Positions 29,729-39,523 of a stretch of DNA of 64,000 bases are shown in pieces. How positions within the stretch are numbered: position 1 is the first letter of the stretch; each line of letters opens with the position of its first letter. Source of the stretch: an uncultured Alphaproteobacteria bacterium. Lineage in GTDB: Bacteria > Pseudomonadota > Alphaproteobacteria > Rhodobacterales > Rhodobacteraceae. The notes beneath the pieces are model-generated. The model was not told where the DNA came from, ran no database searches, and was given only the letters and a program-made list of their open reading frames with translations. The DNA lies in NCBI GenBank assembly GCA_902530595.1, contig CACAAX010000004.1, forward strand, positions 1 to 64,000. The letters run 5' to 3'. Position numbers and translations under genes: made by a program.

Positions 29729-30400
29729 TCAAGATTTATCTTTATAGATAGAGATTAAATCTGCAAAGGTCTCTAATTTGAAAGCGGCACTCTCGCCCTT
29801 AGCTAATTTATACATGCTCCCGTGGCCATATTCACAAAAAATAAAAGATACATTAGCATTCTTCGCTGCATCTTCGTCTGTATTTGTATCACCCACAAAA
29901 AAAACGTCTCCAGGCTCTTTATTGAGTCTGTATATCGCCTCCAAAAGAGGCTTAGGATCTGGTTTTGCCACACCGACAGTATCTGATCCAATAAAAGAAT
30001 CTCTGAAGAAATCAATTAATTCTAACCTTTTCAAAAGTTCCCGCGCGTGTCTTTCTGGTTTGTTTGTACATAAACCAATTTTTACACCAATTGATTGTAG
30101 CTGCGTCAGGGTATCGGTTACACCGTTATAAACTACTGACTTATTGTCTAACACTTTATCGTAATTAGATAGATACAGTTGGTAATAGCCTTTTAACAAA
30201 TTATCATCAAAATCGAGCCCCTCATTTCTTAGGCCATACCGTAATATTGCTCTTCCACCTTGAATCGCAGTCTGCAAGCCACTGAAACCACTAAGCCTTG
30301 TTTCCCAACCCTGACTTTCAAACACTAAGTTTCCAGCTTTAAGCATATCGTATTTTGTGTCCACAAGTGTCCCATCTAGGTCAAATACTAGCGCTTTCAT
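29729..30400 (-). CDS. gph: Phosphoglycolate phosphatase (HAD)
   Basis: 'ALVFDLDGTLVDTKYDM', 'IGLCTNKPERHA', 'KPDPKPLLEAI', 'VFFVGDTNTDEDAAKNANV'. Confidence 0.88.
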   Translation of the reverse strand: MKALVFDLDGTLVDTKYDMLKAGNLVFESQGWETRLSGFSGLQTAIQGGRAILRYGLRNEGLDFDDNLLKGYYQLYLSNYDKVLDNKSVVYNGVTDTLTQLQSIGVKIGLCTNKPERHARELLKRLELIDFFRDSFIGSDTVGVAKPDPKPLLEAIYRLNKEPGDVFFVGDTNTDEDAAKNANVSFIFCEYGHGSMYKLAKGESAAFKLETFADLISIYKDKS

Positions 30401-30461
30401 AACTTTTCCTTACATATTCAGATTAAATGAAATAAATTAAAGTGGAATTGTAAGAATAAAG

Positions 30462-31814
30462 GTGTGGATGACTGTTTCAACTATAATCTTAGCGGCAGGC
30501 AAAGGGACAAGGATGAGAAGCCCTGTACCAAAGATCCTCCATAAGATTGCTGGCAAGCACCTTGTAGCATTCGGTGTGGATTTGGCAAAAGCTATTAAAT
30601 CTAAAGAAATAGTCGTAGTTGCTGGGAACGAAAACGAACATGCTACAAAAGTGGCTCTCTCGGGTGAAAAGGTGAAATTTTGCACCCAAAAAAGTCAGCT
30701 TGGAACCGGAGATGCTGTCAAAATAGCGTTGGATGGTTTTAGAATAAAATCTAAATATACTCTTATACTATATGGTGATACTCCCTTCATTAAAATTAAC
30801 ACAATAAAGAAAATGATATCAAAAGCAGATAAGGGTTTTGAATTTATTTTCCTTGGTTTTGATGCAAGAAAAAAAAATAGCTATGGAAAATTCAAACTTG
30901 GGCCAAAAGGAACACTCATTGATATCATAGAAAAAAATGAGCCTGAGTATAATTTGACTGATAGTTTATCAAACTCTGGTTTACTTTTAGCGCGTTCACG
31001 TATACTCGCTGATCTAATCCAAAAAATTAAAAACAATAATGCTAAGCGAGAGTATTATCTAACCGATATTGTAAAGTTGGCAGCTAAACATGGACACTCA
31101 TCAACATATGTGCAGTGCAAGGAAGATGAATGTATTGGAGTAAATTCTCAACTTGAATTATCGATTGCTGAGAAGAAATTTCAGGATGACTTCAGGGAAA
31201 AACTAATGGCCTCCGGGGTGTCTATGCAATCACCTGAAACCTGTTTCTTTTCATATGATACAATTATAAAAAGCGGATGCATTTTAGAGCCTAATGTCTT
31301 TTTTGGCACAGGTGTAAAAATTCAAAGCTCTACTATCATAAAGTCTTATAGCTACATAGAAGGGACTCATATTGGAAAGCATTGCCAAATTGGTCCTTTT
31401 GCACGACTTCGACCAAGCACCCGTATTTCAAATGAAGTGAAAGTAGGCAATTTTGTAGAGGTTAAAAACACAATTTTAGCCTCCAAAACTAAAGCCAACC
31501 ACTTATCATATATGGGCGATGCAAAAATCGGCGCCAATACAAATATTGGTGCTGGAACTATTTTTTGCAACTATGATGGAAAAAATAAACATCACTCCAC
31601 CGTCGGCGATAATGTTTTTATTGGATCTAACGCATCTCTCATTGCCCCATTGAAAATTGGTAATGGATCAATAGTGGCAGCTGGGTCAGCAATAAATAGA
31701 GACATTCCATCCGAAAGTTTGGCAATAGCAAGACCAATACAGCAGAACAAACATGGCTTAGGCAAAAAAATTATGCTTAAACTCCGGAAAGTATCTGATA
31801 AAATAAAAAAATGA
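30462..31814 (+). CDS. glmU: Bifunctional GlcNAc-1-P uridyltransferase / GlcN-1-P acetyltransferase
   Basis: 'ILAAGKGTRMRSPVPKILHKIAGKHL', C-terminal LbH repeats 'LSYMGDAKIGANTNIGAGTIFCNYDGKNKHHSTVGDNVFIGSN'. Confidence 0.96.
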   Translation: MWMTVSTIILAAGKGTRMRSPVPKILHKIAGKHLVAFGVDLAKAIKSKEIVVVAGNENEHATKVALSGEKVKFCTQKSQLGTGDAVKIALDGFRIKSKYTLILYGDTPFIKINTIKKMISKADKGFEFIFLGFDARKKNSYGKFKLGPKGTLIDIIEKNEPEYNLTDSLSNSGLLLARSRILADLIQKIKNNNAKREYYLTDIVKLAAKHGHSSTYVQCKEDECIGVNSQLELSIAEKKFQDDFREKLMASGVSMQSPETCFFSYDTIIKSGCILEPNVFFGTGVKIQSSTIIKSYSYIEGTHIGKHCQIGPFARLRPSTRISNEVKVGNFVEVKNTILASKTKANHLSYMGDAKIGANTNIGAGTIFCNYDGKNKHHSTVGDNVFIGSNASLIAPLKIGNGSIVAAGSAINRDIPSESLAIARPIQQNKHGLGKKIMLKLRKVSDKIKK

Positions 31815-32848
31815 CTGAGCAAGTGAAACAATTATTAGACAAAAATGAACTTATAGATCCTTTTAACAGACAAATAACTTATTTGAGGTTATCTGTTACA
31901 GATCGCTGTGACTTAAGATGCACCTACTGTATGCCTGAAAAGATGACTTTTTTAAATAAAAGAGAAGTACTGACTTTCGAGGAAATGTATAAGCTGTGTA
32001 TTGGATTTATCCACTTAGGTATTAAAAAAATAAGAATAACAGGTGGAGAACCGTTAGTTCGGAAAGGTATAATAGATTTTTTTGAAATGTTAAAACCACA
32101 TTTATCTTCGGGTTTGGAAGAGCTTACGTTGACTACGAACGGTACACAATTACGTAAATATGCTGACGAACTATACTCAAATGGTGTCAAACGTGTGAAT
32201 GTATCACTCGATACTCTAGATCAAAAAAAATTCAAGCAGATTACCAGGCTTGGCAATCTCCAGGACGTATTGTTAGGAATCCAGGCAGCAAAAGACGCAA
32301 ATTTAAAAATCAAAATTAATTGTGTTGCTTTGAAAAATATTAATGATGATGAGATCGATACCTTTATTAATTGGTGTATTGAAAATGATTTTGATCTTAC
32401 TTTCATTGAAACTATGCCTATGGGAGATATCGGTAATGAAACACGGCTAAATCATTTTTTATCTCTAAATGAACTTAAAAGAACGATTTCTTCAAATTTT
32501 GAACTGGAAGATATTTCATTTTCTTCGGGCGGTCCTGCCAAGTATAGCAAAATAAATGGTTCTAGCATTAAGTTGGGGTTTATTACCCCTTTATCGCACA
32601 ACTTTTGCTCCAGCTGTAATCGAATAAGAGTGGATGCAACTGGCGTGTTACATCAATGTCTTGGTCAAAACAATAGTTTAGACTTTCGAAAAATACTTCG
32701 AAACTCAAGTTACAATGATAGTGATCTACTCGAAAACATCAAAAAATCGATAAGGCAAAAACCAGAGAAACACTCCTTTGCATATGACTTCTCAAAAGCA
32801 CATATCGGAGGCAAGATGAGTAGACACATGAGCTTAACTGGAGGTTAG
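31811..32848 (+). CDS. moaA: GTP 3',8-cyclase
   Basis: 'YLRLSVTDRCDLRCTYCMPEK', 'RITGGEPLVRKGI', 'FCSSCNRIRVDATGVLHQCL'. Confidence 0.96.
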   Translation: MTEQVKQLLDKNELIDPFNRQITYLRLSVTDRCDLRCTYCMPEKMTFLNKREVLTFEEMYKLCIGFIHLGIKKIRITGGEPLVRKGIIDFFEMLKPHLSSGLEELTLTTNGTQLRKYADELYSNGVKRVNVSLDTLDQKKFKQITRLGNLQDVLLGIQAAKDANLKIKINCVALKNINDDEIDTFINWCIENDFDLTFIETMPMGDIGNETRLNHFLSLNELKRTISSNFELEDISFSSGGPAKYSKINGSSIKLGFITPLSHNFCSSCNRIRVDATGVLHQCLGQNNSLDFRKILRNSSYNDSDLLENIKKSIRQKPEKHSFAYDFSKAHIGGKMSRHMSLTGG

Positions 32849-32859
32849 TAATTGTTTGC

Positions 32860-32882
32860 CAAAAGTGCGTTACGCACTTTTG
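32860..32882 (+). terminator. Hairpin downstream of moaA
   Basis: CAAAAGTGCG-tta-CGCACTTTTG 10-bp stem. Confidence 0.6.
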
Positions 32883-32938
32883 ACAAAAATAGCTTGCACT
32901 TTTTAATGTTAAGTTTAAAACACTCAGCAGGGATATTT

Positions 32939-33015
32939 GGCGGAGTAGCTCAGGCGGTTAGAGCAGAGGAATCATAATCCTTGTGTCGGGGGTTCAAGTC
33001 CCTCCTCCGCTACCA
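32939..33015 (+). tRNA. tRNA-Met(CAT), elongator-type
   Basis: GGCGGAGTAGCTCAGGCGGTTAGAGCAGAGGAATCATAATCCTTGTGTCGGGGGTTCAAGTCCCTCCTCCGCTACCA. Confidence 0.93.
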
Positions 33016-33863
33016 TTAACCAAACACGAAATTCTCAGAAAATTTTATTATTAACCAGTCCTAATTATTTAATTCCATTAGTTAACAATACACCAAATGT
33101 TGCCACTTAATTGCCTGCTTGTCACTCTTAAAAGTACCAGAGAGTAGCTGGGAAATATTTTTATAAGGCATATACCCCGAAAAAAGTAACTATTATTTTT
33201 AATTTTAATAGCTTAAAAACACTCTGATATTTTGGAGCACTAGATGCATGCACGATGGATTAAATTCCACCAATTTCTGCCAATGAGTTGAAGAATAAGT
33301 TTTATAAGCACAAATATCTCTTTGTTGGGGTAGACCCGAGAAAAAAAATTAACATAGGAGCTCAATTGATGATGCTTATTTGCAGTTACCTCAGCCATAT
33401 TTTAAAGGAAATCAATGTTTTTTCTATCAGTGGTGTTCTGATAATATGTGGGAAATTGGTAAGGGTGATGAGCCGGACTTGATTTGATCATTCAAAGAAA
33501 AAGAAGGACCCCCTGCGTAAACTTCTAACCAAATTAAAGCAGCCGGTATAGTTGGCGGCCGCTTATATCACCCCCTGTAAAAAGCCTATGGCATTTTTTG
33601 TTAAATTTCTGCTCCACGTTTTGATTGAGTAACCCTATCAAGATAACTTTTAAGAAATTCGCTCATTATTATCTCGCACGAGCGAAGACATGCAAAATGC
33701 CTTTTAGAAACATGCAAAAGTTACATGTTCAACAATGGACCTATTAGCCGTCAATTATTCAGTATGCGAGATTTTAAAAAACTCTTGTCGCATTTATTTA
33801 GCTCTCAATGGTTTATGCATTTAAATTGTTGTTACTGTACTTTTTCACAGCATCCCCACTAAA

Positions 33864-35426
33864 TCAGTCAACAAACGATATTATATTGTCTAGGTCAACG
33901 CCTTGTTCTTTAGTATATTTTTCTAAACACCTAACAACTATGTCTCTATTTTTTTGCTGACTAGCAAAATTCTCTAACCAACTTTCAATCTGCCAACTAT
34001 CTAAAGTATCTGGCATTATACCCTTCAAAAGTAAGCTTGAGCGTGCAACGGGAAAACCCACGTTAGTTATGTATGAAAATTTATAAAGTGACTCTCTTTC
34101 CTCTAGAGAATAACCCGAGAAGCGTTGCCATTCCTCAAAAAGTTCGGAAAGCTCTTTCTCATGAGTTAAAATCTTCACAAACTTTTCCTCCACAGAGTAT
34201 CGTGAATTGCTACCCACTAAAGTAAAAAGATTATTGTAAGCGCACTCAGTAGCTACCGTACCATGCTGAGTTACACACATAAAATCTGGAAAAACTTTGG
34301 ATAACTCTATACTTGACAAAGTATAATCGACGAAGAACACTTCTTTTTTTATTTTTGAACGTTCTAAACCAGTAGTGACTTTATCAGGTTGCCAGAAACT
34401 TCTCAAAGATTGATAATATTGCCTATCTTTGTATGCAAAATCGTTATCTTTAAACATGTTTGGATGTGGCTTAATTACGACATTGTAGCCACTTCTAATT
34501 GCGAAATTAATGATACCTGACTGAAAACTAATGAGGTCAGGGTATGGTCCAATTCCAAGCGAATATTGAGCGTCACTCACGGTAGCTAAAAATAAAACAA
34601 CCGTAGACTTTCTTGAAAAAGGTTTAATTGCGATATTTTGAGAAGGATTGATGTCAAAAGATCGCAGATAGACATACTTTTTCTCTCTGTGCACTAATTT
34701 TTTCAATACCTCCTTTCCAAGAACAATTTCCTGCTTTGATAGATTATCATATAACTTTTTTCTAAAAATATGTCCTCTCTTGATGGTTGCTCCTGAAAAA
34801 CCTGAAAACAATCGGTAGGATTGGTGGAAAATACTGTGGCGTAACTCTAAAGCACCACGTGTGCTTAAGAAACGCCTCCAAATTTCATGCCAGCCTGTAA
34901 TTTCCCAGTTAAAAAACATTATTTCAAAGGTATTTATTTTTTCACATTTTTTGTGAATTTGACGCAACTGATATCCAATATTTAACAAACTAATGAACGT
35001 AAAGATTAGAAAACCAACTGACTTCTTTGGTACTAAAGGTGTTGACGGTCTGCGGAAATAAACACTCAAAATACAGTCGCCGACCTGGATACCTTTAAAT
35101 CTTATGTTCAAATATTTACTCAAAAAGTTTTCTCTGTTGCTAGAAGTTTTAAAAATTAGATGAAAAATTATTTTTAGAGCAAAAATAGAATCAAAAATTA
35201 TTTTAGGAGTCTGGGATAATATTCGAAGATTGGGCAAATAAAATGATTGATCAATTATTGATTTTGGTTCGCATTTTATAATTTTTAGACTTCGGTTTCT
35301 TTTCTCAATAAAAGTAAATAAAGAATTTTTCCAATAGTAAGAAAAACCTTTATCAGGTGATAAATCTAAAATTGTGTCGTATCTATTACTTTTCTTTTCT
35401 GATGAGATTTTCATCAAACTTTCCAA
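33864..35426 (-). CDS. Putative polysaccharide-type GT-B glycosyltransferase, unknown specificity
   Basis: 'VVIKPHPNMF', 'FPDFMCVTQHGTVATECAYNNLFTLVGSNSRYS' resemble capsule/LPS GT-B donor-side motifs; degraded paralogue at 51.9 kb. Confidence 0.55.
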   Translation of the reverse strand: MESLMKISSEKKSNRYDTILDLSPDKGFSYYWKNSLFTFIEKRNRSLKIIKCEPKSIIDQSFYLPNLRILSQTPKIIFDSIFALKIIFHLIFKTSSNRENFLSKYLNIRFKGIQVGDCILSVYFRRPSTPLVPKKSVGFLIFTFISLLNIGYQLRQIHKKCEKINTFEIMFFNWEITGWHEIWRRFLSTRGALELRHSIFHQSYRLFSGFSGATIKRGHIFRKKLYDNLSKQEIVLGKEVLKKLVHREKKYVYLRSFDINPSQNIAIKPFSRKSTVVLFLATVSDAQYSLGIGPYPDLISFQSGIINFAIRSGYNVVIKPHPNMFKDNDFAYKDRQYYQSLRSFWQPDKVTTGLERSKIKKEVFFVDYTLSSIELSKVFPDFMCVTQHGTVATECAYNNLFTLVGSNSRYSVEEKFVKILTHEKELSELFEEWQRFSGYSLEERESLYKFSYITNVGFPVARSSLLLKGIMPDTLDSWQIESWLENFASQQKNRDIVVRCLEKYTKEQGVDLDNIISFVD

Positions 35427-35428
35427 GA

Positions 35429-36535
35429 TTAAAGAACTTCTACATCAAACCCAGTGACGTATTTTATATATTTGTCATCACCGATTTCTAGCCACTTCAT
35501 TCGCCTTTCAAGAACTTTTTTCCCATTCCTTTTTAGACCCAAAAGACCGAACGATAAATCACTTCCATAACGTCCATCAACAGTCACGAAAATATTGTCT
35601 TCAAAACATGCTATGCCTCTGCACCAATTCGGATATGTCCCATATTCAGTTTCTTCAAGCCTAATTACTTCAGCCACCATGTCGCGCGAAAATTCTTCTA
35701 TACCGTCAAAACCTTCTCTTACTTTAATCTTATTTTTTTCTGCCTCTGATGCGATTATTATTTTGCCGTCAATGGAGGTAAAATAATATTCGCCGTCATG
35801 CAAAACTCCATCATGCAGAAGAACAACAGTCTTATGGTTCATCGCTCGTATAAAGGCTTTTTTGGTTTTTAAATTTATAACTATAAAAGAATTGATATTT
35901 CTTGATGTGAGCCAAATTTCGTGATTAAATTTTTGCACAAAATTAAAATGCCAAATGCCAGTTGCACCTCTAAATTGCTTACTTAAAAAGCGCCAGTCAA
36001 TTTCTTCGTAACTTTTATCCTTGTAAACTTTTAAATCTCTTCCAACAGAAAAGTGATCTATAATTTCGCCATCGTGAGAGGAAATTAAAATTGTATCTTT
36101 ACCTGTCAAGACGGTAATTATGTGATTTGCATCCACCCAAATTCCATGCATATCATTCATCATATGATTAGTAATTATGCGGTTTAATGAATAGTCTTTC
36201 TTTTTTATTTCATAAATCGAATTCCAGCTACCTGCGTACAGGTATTCATTACAAGACTGTAGCCCTGTGAAACCAAACCTTGGGAGTTTATCAAAATTTT
36301 TTGCGTTTTTTAATGGCAAAGTACCAGAAACTTGAAAATCAATTTGATCAAAGTCTGAGACGTTTCTTGGAAAAGGGAAGCTGTAAATTTTATGGTTATC
36401 TTCACCAGAAATCCAAAGTGCTGGTAGAGCTTCTCTGTCTATCTTATGAGTATCATCATAAGCATGGACAAAACTCACCGCTAAGTTTTGGTTGAAATTC
36501 ACTTTTATTTCCCTTTGCAAATGGCTCTTGTTCAT
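35429..36535 (-). CDS. Hypothetical protein, probable beta-propeller
   Basis: repeated blades '..ALWISGEDNHKIYSF', '..YLYAGSWNSIYEI', 'MHGIWVDANHIITVLT', 'HDGVLHDGEYYFTSIDGKI'. Confidence 0.5.
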   Translation of the reverse strand: MNKSHLQREIKVNFNQNLAVSFVHAYDDTHKIDREALPALWISGEDNHKIYSFPFPRNVSDFDQIDFQVSGTLPLKNAKNFDKLPRFGFTGLQSCNEYLYAGSWNSIYEIKKKDYSLNRIITNHMMNDMHGIWVDANHIITVLTGKDTILISSHDGEIIDHFSVGRDLKVYKDKSYEEIDWRFLSKQFRGATGIWHFNFVQKFNHEIWLTSRNINSFIVINLKTKKAFIRAMNHKTVVLLHDGVLHDGEYYFTSIDGKIIIASEAEKNKIKVREGFDGIEEFSRDMVAEVIRLEETEYGTYPNWCRGIACFEDNIFVTVDGRYGSDLSFGLLGLKRNGKKVLERRMKWLEIGDDKYIKYVTGFDVEVL

Positions 36536-36991
36536 GGCTAAGGAGCCGTAATAAGAGGTTTAATAAATGCAGACTTATTGATTGTGTCTCTTAGGTTATT
36601 TTTTTTTAATTGTCAATCGTTACTGAGTTCATAACCAAAACCTTATTCGCTGTGCTTTGACTTAAAAAGTCAGAATCTTACTATTGCATAAAGTGTATAA
36701 TAAGGTGACCCGATTTTCCATTTAATAGAGAATTCCTATGTCAACACTTTAAAGTTGTAGAATTTAATTGAAAGAGTAAACTAAATGCAAACAATCAAAG
36801 CTGAATTAAACCCCACTGAGAAAGCATAACGTTAAATTTTCAAAAGCTTCGTTATGAGAAAACTCTATTTTTCTGGCGGTCAAGCCTGCAAAAGTTTGAT
36901 GATTAAAAATCGCCCACAAAGTTGGCGTTAGTAGCACTCAGCACACACGTCTCCACGGAATAATATTGAATGAACAAACCGGGACGGATCA

Positions 36992-37045
36992 ATGAGTCTA
37001 AGAGATAATGGGCCAGAGTTTATTGAAAGCCAGAGAATTATTTAA
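36992..37045 (+). mobile_element. IS transposase (rve/integrase core) remnant
   Basis: 'MSLRDNGPEFIESQRII*' carries DNGPEF(I) of DDE transposases; flanking frames disrupted. Confidence 0.4.
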
Positions 37046-37339
37046 ATGCTATCTAAGAAAGATGGCTGGCATGAAACTTAAACAAAAATTTAATTACATA
37101 CATTTCAGTACAAAAAAGAAGTTAAATAAAAGATCGTAAAATCAATGTAGAGTATCTAAGAAAGATTATAGAATAAATTAAGTTAAGTTTTTTGAGATTA
37201 ATTCTATTCTAGTTGTTATATTCATTTTAGTTTTACCGATTATATGTTGGGGAGGATTAATGTTATGTAATGTTCAGCAAACCAATATGGACTAATTTCT
37301 AACACCAACTTTTTTTATCTTTTATATTCTGCTTTTCTT

Positions 37340-37800
37340 TTTCAATAAAGGTCACAAAACTCATCCACCCGGTGGATACATTCTACTCAGTCAGTGTCAG
37401 TAAAGCTTAGGCCTTTACAGTCCCTGTTGGATTTTGTCACCATAATGAATTTAAGTCTACTTGCCTCAGGGTGCAGGTTCGTCTCCAGAGCGTTCGTAAG
37501 GGAGGATTTTCCAAGTCCAGATAAACCTGTAATCCAGTTCACTTAGCCTTTTAAGCATTGGGTCGTTCCCAGTCATTACAGTCGATGCTTTGCGTCTCCC
37601 GATGCATGTTTCGGTTTGGAAAAGGTGTCTTGAGTTCCGCCAGCGCAGCATCGACACGTTGTTAAACTTATCCACCAGAATGAGACCACTCATGGTGCAA
37701 TCATCGTTGTAAGGGATATACTCAATCTAATTGCTCCGGATCAGATTAGTAACAGCAATCTCGTTTAGTGTAGCTGTTAGCATGAATTTTGCGTCTGAGA
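37340..37800 (-). pseudogene. Decayed cysN/cysC (sulfate adenylyltransferase subunit 1 / APS kinase)
   Basis: minus-strand pieces 'LTATLNEIAVTNLIRSN*IEYIPYNDDCTMSGLILVDKFNN', 'VNWITGLSGLGKSSLTNALETNLH', 'CKGLSFTDTD*VECIHRVDEFCDLY' align in order with the intact CysN/C at 39523-41406. Confidence 0.8.
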
Positions 37801-38014
37801 CTTCAATTTTGAATTGTATTTTAGAATATTGCATTAAAATATATACATACGCCGGATAATCTGTGCACTTTTAAAAGGATGAAAGAACCCTTTGGGGAGA
37901 GCGCCACCCATTTATTATGCAATTAATCAATATCTTGAATTTTTTGTCGTAATATGTAATTGTACAAATAGATTACGCTTTATGCATGTAGATTTACATT
38001 TTTAGAATACTCAT

Positions 38015-39523
38015 ATGAGAAAAAATGAAAATAGAGACATACTTTTTAAGTTTCTTAATTCAAATCACTATCCTGATGTTTTAACAATTCGGGTTATCGC
38101 AGAAACCCTAAATAGAAAGTATGATTCGGCCACTATAAAGGTCGCTGAACGAGAAATTAACAAAAGCCCAATAAAGTTCGTGCCACTGAACAGTTCCTGC
38201 CTCATCGATGAACATGACAGACCAGCAAAGAGTTTGGTTCTCAAACAACTGTTGAGTTCAGCACGCAGAAGGCGAAAGCTTGTCTTGTTTGCTCAGATTT
38301 TTTCATTAGACAAAGAAGTCCATATTTTGGCATTTAACGATGCTCGCGGAGGCCGTCGATGGGTGCGACTCGATCCAAGCAGTGACCGTGTAGATGGGCT
38401 TCAGGCAGCATTTGAAAAACTCTGTGAATTTGAAAAAAAAGATATCGTGATAATTCCCTCAGGAGCTGTAGTCGAGCCATTGCGGCAACTCGTTAAAAAA
38501 CACCGAAGCCAATGTGTGGCAAGGCTCTCTGTCGGATCGATCACAATATCGCTCGAGATTTATTCACACGGACAGGGCGATATTTTGCAAGTTTTTAGAT
38601 CCGATAAAATCCTGGGCAAAAGGAATAGCGTTACTCACCTTGACAGACTTGAAGCGGAGGCAATGCACATTTTTCGTGAGGTGATGGCGGATGCAGATAA
38701 TCCCGTTATGTTGTATTCTATAGGAAAGGACTCGTCCGTTCTGTTGCACCTAGCTCGAAAAGCCTTTTATCCAAGCACTCCGCCATTTCCGTTGCTTCAC
38801 GTTGATACGCAATGGAAGTTCCAAGCGATGTATGACTTCCGCGACCACATTGCCCGAGTGTCCGGTATGGATCTCCTTGTACATATCAACCCCGAGGGAG
38901 CTGCAAAAAACATCAACCCGTTCGATCATGGATCATCAATTCATACGGACATTATGAAAACAGTATCACTTAAGCAGGCTCTTGATCACCACAAGTTTGA
39001 TGTGGCATTTGGTGGTGCACGGCGAGATGAAGAGAGGAGTCGCGCAAAAGAACGTATATTTTCCTTTCGGACAGCGACCCATGAATGGGACCCTAAAAAT
39101 CAGCGCCCAGAATTGTGGAACCTCTATAACGGAAAAAAGAATGTAGATGAGACTATTCGGGTCTTCCCAATTTCCAATTGGACCGAACTCGATATCTGGC
39201 AATATATCTATCGAGAAAAAATCCCGATTGTACCCTTGTATTTTGCAGCCGAGCGCCCGGTCATCGAACGCGGTGGTATGCTTATTATGATAGATGATGA
39301 CCGTATTCCTATCCATCCTAGTGAAAAGATCCATCTTAAAAAGATACGTTTTCGGACGCTTGGTTGCTACCCTCTAACTGGTGCTATTTTATCCGAAGCT
39401 GATGACTTGGGAAGTATTATACTTGAGCTTTTAAGTGCTCGAACGAGTGAGCGCCAAGGCCGTACAATCGATGCCGACGAAAGCGCGTCTATGGAGAAGA
39501 AAAAGAAAGAAGGGTATTTTTAA
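38015..39523 (+). CDS. cysD: Sulfate adenylyltransferase subunit 2 with about 200-aa N-terminal extension
   Basis: CysD core from '[45 protein letters not shown]'; 502 aa versus about 300 typical. Confidence 0.9.
   Translation: MRKNENRDILFKFLNSNHYPDVLTIRVIAETLNRKYDSATIKVAEREINKSPIKFVPLNSSCLIDEHDRPAKSLVLKQLLSSARRRRKLVLFAQIFSLDKEVHILAFNDARGGRRWVRLDPSSDRVDGLQAAFEKLCEFEKKDIVIIPSGAVVEPLRQLVKKHRSQCVARLSVGSITISLEIYSHGQGDILQVFRSDKILGKRNSVTHLDRLEAEAMHIFREVMADADNPVMLYSIGKDSSVLLHLARKAFYPSTPPFPLLHVDTQWKFQAMYDFRDHIARVSGMDLLVHINPEGAAKNINPFDHGSSIHTDIMKTVSLKQALDHHKFDVAFGGARRDEERSRAKERIFSFRTATHEWDPKNQRPELWNLYNGKKNVDETIRVFPISNWTELDIWQYIYREKIPIVPLYFAAERPVIERGGMLIMIDDDRIPIHPSEKIHLKKIRFRTLGCYPLTGAILSEADDLGSIILELLSARTSERQGRTIDADESASMEKKKKEGYF

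Noticed and set aside
33288-33482. 64-aa ORF reported in the ORF track
   Set aside because: Not accepted as an intact gene; only treated as part of a possible frameshifted remnant.
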